A stretch of DNA of 64,000 nt, taken from Sipunculus nudus (lineage: Eukaryota; Annelida; Sipuncula; Golfingiida; Sipunculidae). Shown here piece after piece: positions 58,390 to 64,000 of this stretch. Position numbers and translations under genes: made by a program. Positions within the stretch are counted from its first letter, which is position 1. Every line of letters starts with the position of its first letter. Where the stretch lies: positions 95,130,723 to 95,194,722 of the forward strand of contig CM049309.1 of NCBI GenBank assembly GCA_026874595.1. The letters are read 5' to 3'. The notes below the pieces were generated by a model. The model had not been told where the DNA came from, searched no databases, and saw nothing but the letters and a program-made list of their open reading frames with translations.

Positions 58390-58748
58390 AACACAAATGG
58401 ACATACTAGCATACCAATTATATAGATGCCAAAAATAAAATTAGTTTTTACTTAAGTCCGAAAATCCTAAAGGTTTGGTTGCCTGGGAAACCTCAGGTGA
58501 GGTTGCCTTACGTTTCACAGATGAGGTGATTGATGATTCAAGAAAACAGTGAGAGCAGGGTGCTGATGATATTATTCACCTAATTCAAAATCCCTCGTGT
58601 CTTAAAATAGTGTCTGCGCCGTGTAGTCTAAGAGGAAATTTAGACACCACACGAAGGTCCAGAAGACCAGTGTGACAACATTTCTCGTTTAGACAGGATA
58701 ATGACTCCGTATCCCTGGAGCTTGTCAGTGTGACTGGCCTGGTCTTAC
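57898..58748. other. Unique sequence with a (CT)n tract
   Basis: (CT)n at about 58331-58385. On the minus strand, 58010-57930 contains tccag|GATGTTTTG, which could open a short last exon (DVLPEIVVT then stop) after the exon at 58749; this is only a possibility. Confidence 0.3.
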
Positions 58749-58946
58749 CTTGCAGAGGAACTGGCAGTTCGTCACTGGTATATCACCGGGCCATTGACAG
58801 TATCGTTCAACGTTTAATGGCATAATTCCCTCGCGATAAATCAGCATTCCGCCTTGACTAGCTTTTACGTGCTTTGTGTCCAAAGTGGACTTGTTAGACA
58901 AAAGACCTTTCAAAGTAAGCCCTGCCCGGAGCAGTGACTGAAACTC
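58749..58946 (-). CDS. Putative coding exon, unknown gene
   Basis: 198 bp, 66 codons, open in frame. Acceptor cctcccggttcacag (AG at 58948-58947) and consensus donor TGCAAG|GTAAGA (plus tcttac at 58743-58748). An alternative longer exon would start after a better pyrimidine tract (ttttcccccatcag). Translation includes EFQSLLRAGLTLKG, GGMLIYREGIMPLN and ERYCQWPGDIPVTNCQFLCK, cysteine-containing and protein-like. I do not recognise the family and have not found the partner exons. Confidence 0.35.
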
Positions 58947-60245
58947 CTGTGAACCGGGAGGGAAAATCCATATGAAGCCCGTAAGGAATGAAGAGATTCT
59001 TTTCTGATGGGGGAAAAGTCACAGGATGACGTCGCTTAATAGATCGATAGCTACACAACGAGTTTGCTGCCTGCCGTGGGCGGCCAAAGTGTTCCTGAAA
59101 GACAGGAATCCAAGAAACGCCTATCAGAGCCAGGGAACCGCTCTCAGCTCATCCACTCCAGATAGGCTCAAGGGTGGGATCATATATTAATTAGCAGGTT
59201 TAGCCAGACTGGTGCAACCAGCTGTTTGCGGGAGCGCCTCCTGACGTAGTGTTGCACTCAGGCCACGTGCTGGTGGGAGCAACATACACTCTTGACAGAC
59301 CCAAGCAGGTCCAGGATTATATTTCAACTTCCCTAATGACAAGCTGAACGTGAAGCTTAGTCAACAACTCGTAGTCAGCAAACAGGAATTAAGTTACCAA
59401 ACCACTTTATATTCAGGAAATACAATATCTACAACTTTTCGCAACTTTTTTCAAGTTACCTAAGCTACTGGAGGTTACATTGCTTGGAAGACGTGTATGT
59501 ATCCCATGCAGTGCTTCAGTTCGATAGTGCTAATTGCGCACACGGAGGCGTAGCCTTAGACAGAGGAGTCCTAGTGGAGAGTACGCGGAGCTAGCATACC
59601 TTGTGACGAGATTATTTACATATGTATGTGTGTGGAGTGAGGCATGATAAAGGTGAACAACAGGAGTGTCCCAGTGGTTTACTTGTGTCCTCACAAACAT
59701 GGCCGGCCACAAAACTAACTAATGTATCCGGGATATACGCAATACTTTATCAGCCTTCATACCACATTCACTTCTTATACTCAATTCATCATCACATGGC
59801 TGAACAAGCGGCATGGACCTCTTACCGACTTTAAACGTTTGGGGGATTATTTTGGTGATAGGTAAGTGTATATTTTATAAATATTGTTCAGGTGTGCTCG
59901 CAAAATGCAGTCGACCTCGTTTGTGTACTGTACAACGTACGTCAATACAGAAATAACTACGCAGGTACGAATGCATCTAGAGCGTTACAACCTAATAACC
60001 ATACACAGTTGATACCTTCTAAAGGTATACCTGTACAACACGACCCACTGATATTCAGACACCAGATTACTATTATTCTAAAATCTGTGAAGATTCGTTT
60101 AAACAGCATAAGCTGTGATATAACTTCACTTTAAAGTCAGTTCGTTCGACCCAAAAATATTTTTTTTAAACTGATTTCATTAATTTTTCTGCTACGTGAC
60201 AATACTTTATTTTATGAGTAGTGAAGAGTAATAGTAATAATAATA

Positions 60246-60277
<32 letters not shown>

Positions 60278-61241
60278 TTTATAATAAGGAATATTAAACG
60301 TTTCAGTCATCCTATAGGTCTACTTGATATAAGCGGGGATGGGGGATATATTATACATTACGTCATGCGCTTGTACCTGCCTGCCCACATATCTCCCATC
60401 CCGCGTGTCCATATAGTGTCCGTGTAGTCCAGATGTATGGAAACGCTTTGAGTGGACTCTTTTAATGTTTACAATGTGACCTGGGAACACCTTTTGGCAT
60501 GTTCAAAATATTTACGCCGTGTACTTTATCGACGTTTAAGTGAGCATGCTTTTCCACTCTCTGGCAAGTGACGTTTACAGACATTTTCGTTTGGAGTGTG
60601 CCCCGGTGACGTTTTTTTATAAATCTCTAGTATACATGTACAGCGGTGGGTTTGTGAAAAGGGTAGATTTGCTCGGATTTATTACTCGACAAGCTTAGAC
60701 ATGACACAAGGTAGAAAAAGAACACTGATATATAGTTCTTTCTCTTTCCCTGGTCTGTGCATGCCGCCGCCCGGTGATACCTGGCATTCCCGAGCCGGTG
60801 GTATATATATAAATGTATATATTTATCCTACACCGCTCAACAGTTGGCTTGTCGTCATAGGGTGGTAATCATTGCCCACAAAGAAATAGCCACCTTTACA
60901 AAGGCTCGGCCCGGGCGCTCTGATTCCAGCTGACAGGTAGACAGTCCGGGAAATGAAAAAGACCACCTTGTGCTAACTGCCTTCAGCAGACGACAGCAAG
61001 GTCACGTGGCCTGACACCTGGAGCCCGCAATACAGCTTGGGTGAATAAAACGGTTCATTATTGCGTGCATCAACACCTGTTGTTGGTATTTTACTGTATA
61101 TGCCACAACCACCATGCCTGGACAGTTTTATACAGGAAGCGGGGTATGTCTTCCACGATGCACACACATCTAAGTATAAAAAGATGCTTTGTTAATTATC
61201 CTATAAGATCCAATAAAGTTGAGTTTACACACACACACACG

Positions 61242-61307
<66 letters not shown>

Positions 61308-61576
61308 ATGTATGTATATAAGTATGTGTGAAAGGCAGATACTGTATGTTTTATCAGACCCTGTCCTTGATGTTGTCTCGATTCATCAATCACGTCATGT
61401 TTGAAACACTTAAGTTATTTTTATACAGGTTCACCATGCATGGTCAGTCATTCTACCTATATTTATACAGGGAGTAGGGCCAAAGGCTGATGGTGCATAC
61501 ATGACACTTTTCACACCATATATGGTGTTAATCACTCTTTGCGAGGATAAAAAACAAATAACATATTTTATATGCA

Positions 61577-61617
<41 letters not shown>

Positions 61618-61856
61618 GTGTTTGCGTGTAAAACACATACTTATCTCTCCACACTACCAATTCACCGACATGGGTTTCAACTCCAACATAAAAATAACAT
61701 TATAACTGATTAACGTTTTCAAAAGGCGTGTGTTACGGGTTGGATATAAGGCGGACAAACCGGTCTCGCCAGTAAAGCTATATAGGCGAAGTGTTTTGAA
61801 CGCCGGACGCCGGACACGCCTCCATTTGTTATAGAAATTTTAGATACCAAGAGAAT
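58947..61856. other. Intergenic, no supported gene
   Basis: Microsatellites: (AAT)n at about 60233-60285, (CA)n followed by (TA)n at about 61229-61304, and (TA)n at about 61580-61614. Short ORFs are unremarkable. The stretch before 61857 contains gccggacgccggac repeats. Confidence 0.4.
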
Positions 61857-63100
61857 TCTTGCCTGCATGCTTAAACGTACGCAAGGCGGCTGGTCCTGAT
61901 AGTATCACGTCGCGACTGTTAAGAACTTGCGCCGATGAAATATCTGGTGTTCTCACTCTTCTTTTTAACTATAGTCCTTTCCGATCGTGTACAGTGCCAG
62001 AGCTCTTTAAACGATCAGTGATTATTCCAGTCCCGAAAAAATCTCATGCATCATGTTATAATGACTATCGTCCTGTTGCATTAACTTCTGTAATTGCCAA
62101 GAGTTTTGAGCGACTGGTGTTAAATTATCTCAAACGCTGTATTTCAGAAACTTTTGATCCTTTTCAGTTCGCTTATCGTAGTAACCGCTCAACAGATGAC
62201 GCTGTATCATTCACACTTTACAGTATTTTAAAACATCTCGACTTACAAGAAACTACCTATGTAAGGGTTTTATTCATTGATTTCAGCTCAGCTTTTAACA
62301 CTATCCTTCCCCATAAATTATTCGGAAAACTATCAGAAATGACCTGGGTCTTAATATTAACATGTGTAACTAGATCTTAGACTTTTTAACAAATCGGCCT
62401 CAAGTGGTTAAGATTGGTAACATTATTTCCGAGGAATTGGTCTTAAACCCTGGAGCACCCCAATTATTAAGGTTGTGTGCTTTCACCAAAATTATACTCT
62501 CTATTAACCTATGACTCTGTCTCTACTTCTTATGATTGCCTCTTTGTAAAATTTGCAGATGACACAACAGTTTCTGGGCTCATCCGGGGAAATAACGAAA
62601 GTGTTTACCGCAATGAAATTAAAACTTTAACTTCGTGGTGCTCTGAAAATAATCTGGAGTTAAATGTAAAGAAAACCAAGGAGGTGATAATTGATTTAAG
62701 ACGGAAAAAACTGAAATATTACCCTTGAAATCGTTGACTGTTTTAAATTTTTAGGAATGTTTATTTCTTCTGATTTGAAGTGGGCCGAAAATGTTAATTA
62801 CTGCGTAAAGAAGGCACAACAACGTTTATTCTTTCTATCATTGGGGTTCCTTTACCTATAGTTCACACCATATTTCAAACTCGCTTGTTGAAGAAAGCAA
62901 ACGACATTATAGAAGACTATAGTCATCCGGTGCACTATTTGTTTAAAAAAATAAAATCGGGGGTTCGCTATAGGTCGCTATCAGGCAATTCCAAAAGAAC
63001 TCAAACTAGCACATACGCGTCAGCCGTTCGGGAATTAAACATATCACTTTCAACACAATAATCTAGTCAAACATTCTTAGTCATACGTCTTTTTTTCTAT
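61857..63100 (+). mobile_element. 5'-truncated LINE, reverse transcriptase relic
   Basis: Starts inside the RT domain (NVRKAAGPDSITSRLL). Then RSVIIPVPKK, NDYRPVALTSV, FAYRSNRSTDDAVS and FIDFSSAFNTI (motif A Asp near 62279). After a frameshift and stops it continues with VLSPKLYSLL and FADDTTVSGL (catalytic Asp pair 62558-62563), WCSENNLELNVKKTKE and CFKFLG. The C-terminal end GVRYRSLSGNSKRTQTSTYAS is at about 62960-63020. This layout is that of CR1/L2-like LINEs with an APE endonuclease upstream, which is missing here. Several frameshifts, so it is dead. Confidence 0.85.
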
Positions 63101-64000
63101 ACACAATTTTATTTTATTATTTCTTGTTTAATGTGTTTGTTTAAGCAATCCAGGCAAGCCAAATACTATTGTATGTGATGATTTTATTTATATATAGCAA
63201 TAAACTATATATGATGTGGGCCACAGGCTTGGGTTCGTTTCTGGGATCAACCCATCGCGTTTGTTACTATCCCCGATCAGACATTAAGTCAGCTAGTAAA
63301 ACAGGTACATTTTTTTTAATATCCAGGATTTAAGCCTAGATCCTGTTCCATGAAAGCCAACAGATACATCACTGGCGGCATATTTATGTTTTTTTATCCG
63401 TTCTTGCGGTATAAATTGTAACCAATAGTACCCCTGAGTCCCGGATGTGTTAGAATTCGGCTTGATATATGTTAATAAATGATGTCATCCAACGGGCTAT
63501 ATATTAATGACAGCAGGCATGCTCACATGTTTTTGCTTATCGCAAAGTGACTCATGTATTAGAAATACATTTCTCACTTTTGATGGACCTAAAAATCAAG
63601 ATAAAACTGATACAAAGCTACTTGTACACATAAATTTGACATATTGCTAATACTAAAAAAAAAAAAAGAGAAGAACAGAAATAATTTATCAAACATATCA
63701 GAGTAGGTCCTGGTCTACTGAAGACTCTCAACTAAATCGTCATATTTTGTATTATTTGTTATCTATTGCCTTAAATGTATTTGACACCAGAAAAACACTC
63801 AGAGAGTGTAGCCCTCCGCCAAGGCTGGACATAAACCCGACAGAAATGCAGCATTTTTCTTTTAAAAGAGTCCTGGATCCAGATGGTGACCCCCCCCCCC
63901 TTTTTTTTGTTATCAATTGTTCCCTTTATCATTGCTGAGCTATCCTGAAAATGTCATTAGCATCCGTTCTTAACTTTTTGAGAAATGTCGCTAAAAGACA
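63101..64000. other. Intergenic, no supported gene
   Basis: AT-rich. An aataaa at about 63200 may belong to the LINE tail. A C-run/T-run lies at about 63890-63909. Nothing else is supported. Confidence 0.4.

Overview
The window looks like a piece of an animal nuclear genome, most likely a mollusc or other lophotrochozoan. It has AT-rich introns with GT/AG junctions, a split HSDL2 gene, a split Ly6/three-finger gene, non-LTR and LTR retrotransposon relics, a hAT-type MITE and very large minisatellites. No bacterial features are seen. The species call is inference from style only.

Layout. On the minus strand, 3688-16742 holds the first four coding exons of HSDL2 (hydroxysteroid dehydrogenase-like 2); later exons lie off the left edge. 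Introns 3 and 4 are almost wholly two minisatellites (49 and 53 bp units). Introns 1 and 2 each carry one copy of a 2.6 kb dispersed repeat. A hAT-like MITE with an 8 bp target duplication sits just upstream of the HSDL2 start. From 17801 to 29449 there is a three-layer nest: a decayed LINE fragment, a 41 bp minisatellite grown out of one short stretch of its coding sequence, and a dead Ty3/gypsy-type element inserted in that minisatellite. The gypsy element has integrase before reverse transcriptase (Gmr1-like order). From 30.3 to 32.3 kb are an X-box-like promoter with a possible short gene (plus) and a possible short exon (minus) with a 61 bp minisatellite. From 33 to 43.5 kb are dispersed G-tract repeats and 21 bp and 33 bp arrays. 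From 43577 to 50057 is a complete three-coding-exon Ly6/uPAR-type gene (plus), preceded by a 46 bp array. From 53.9 to 54.6 kb a 37 bp array leads into a signal-peptide-like exon, and 56.0-57.9 kb is a 53 bp array. A truncated LINE reverse transcriptase lies at 61.86-63.1 kb.

Main observation. Several minisatellites are tandem copies of an exon-intron junction, lying on the intron side and starting at the exon edge. Two are 5' splice-site arrays in consecutive HSDL2 introns, with about 62 and 65-70 copies. One is a 3' splice-site array of about 50 copies in front of the Ly6 signal-peptide exon. Three more (31.1-32.2, 53.9-54.5 and 56.0-57.9 kb) show the same architecture with weaker evidence for the exon. 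A duplication spanning a junction leaves the mRNA unchanged if the exon-proximal site is used, so such arrays could grow almost neutrally. Finding this several times in 64 kb suggests a recurrent process.

Limits: exon calls rest on reading frames, splice signals and remembered family sequences. No alignment, database search or RNA evidence was available.
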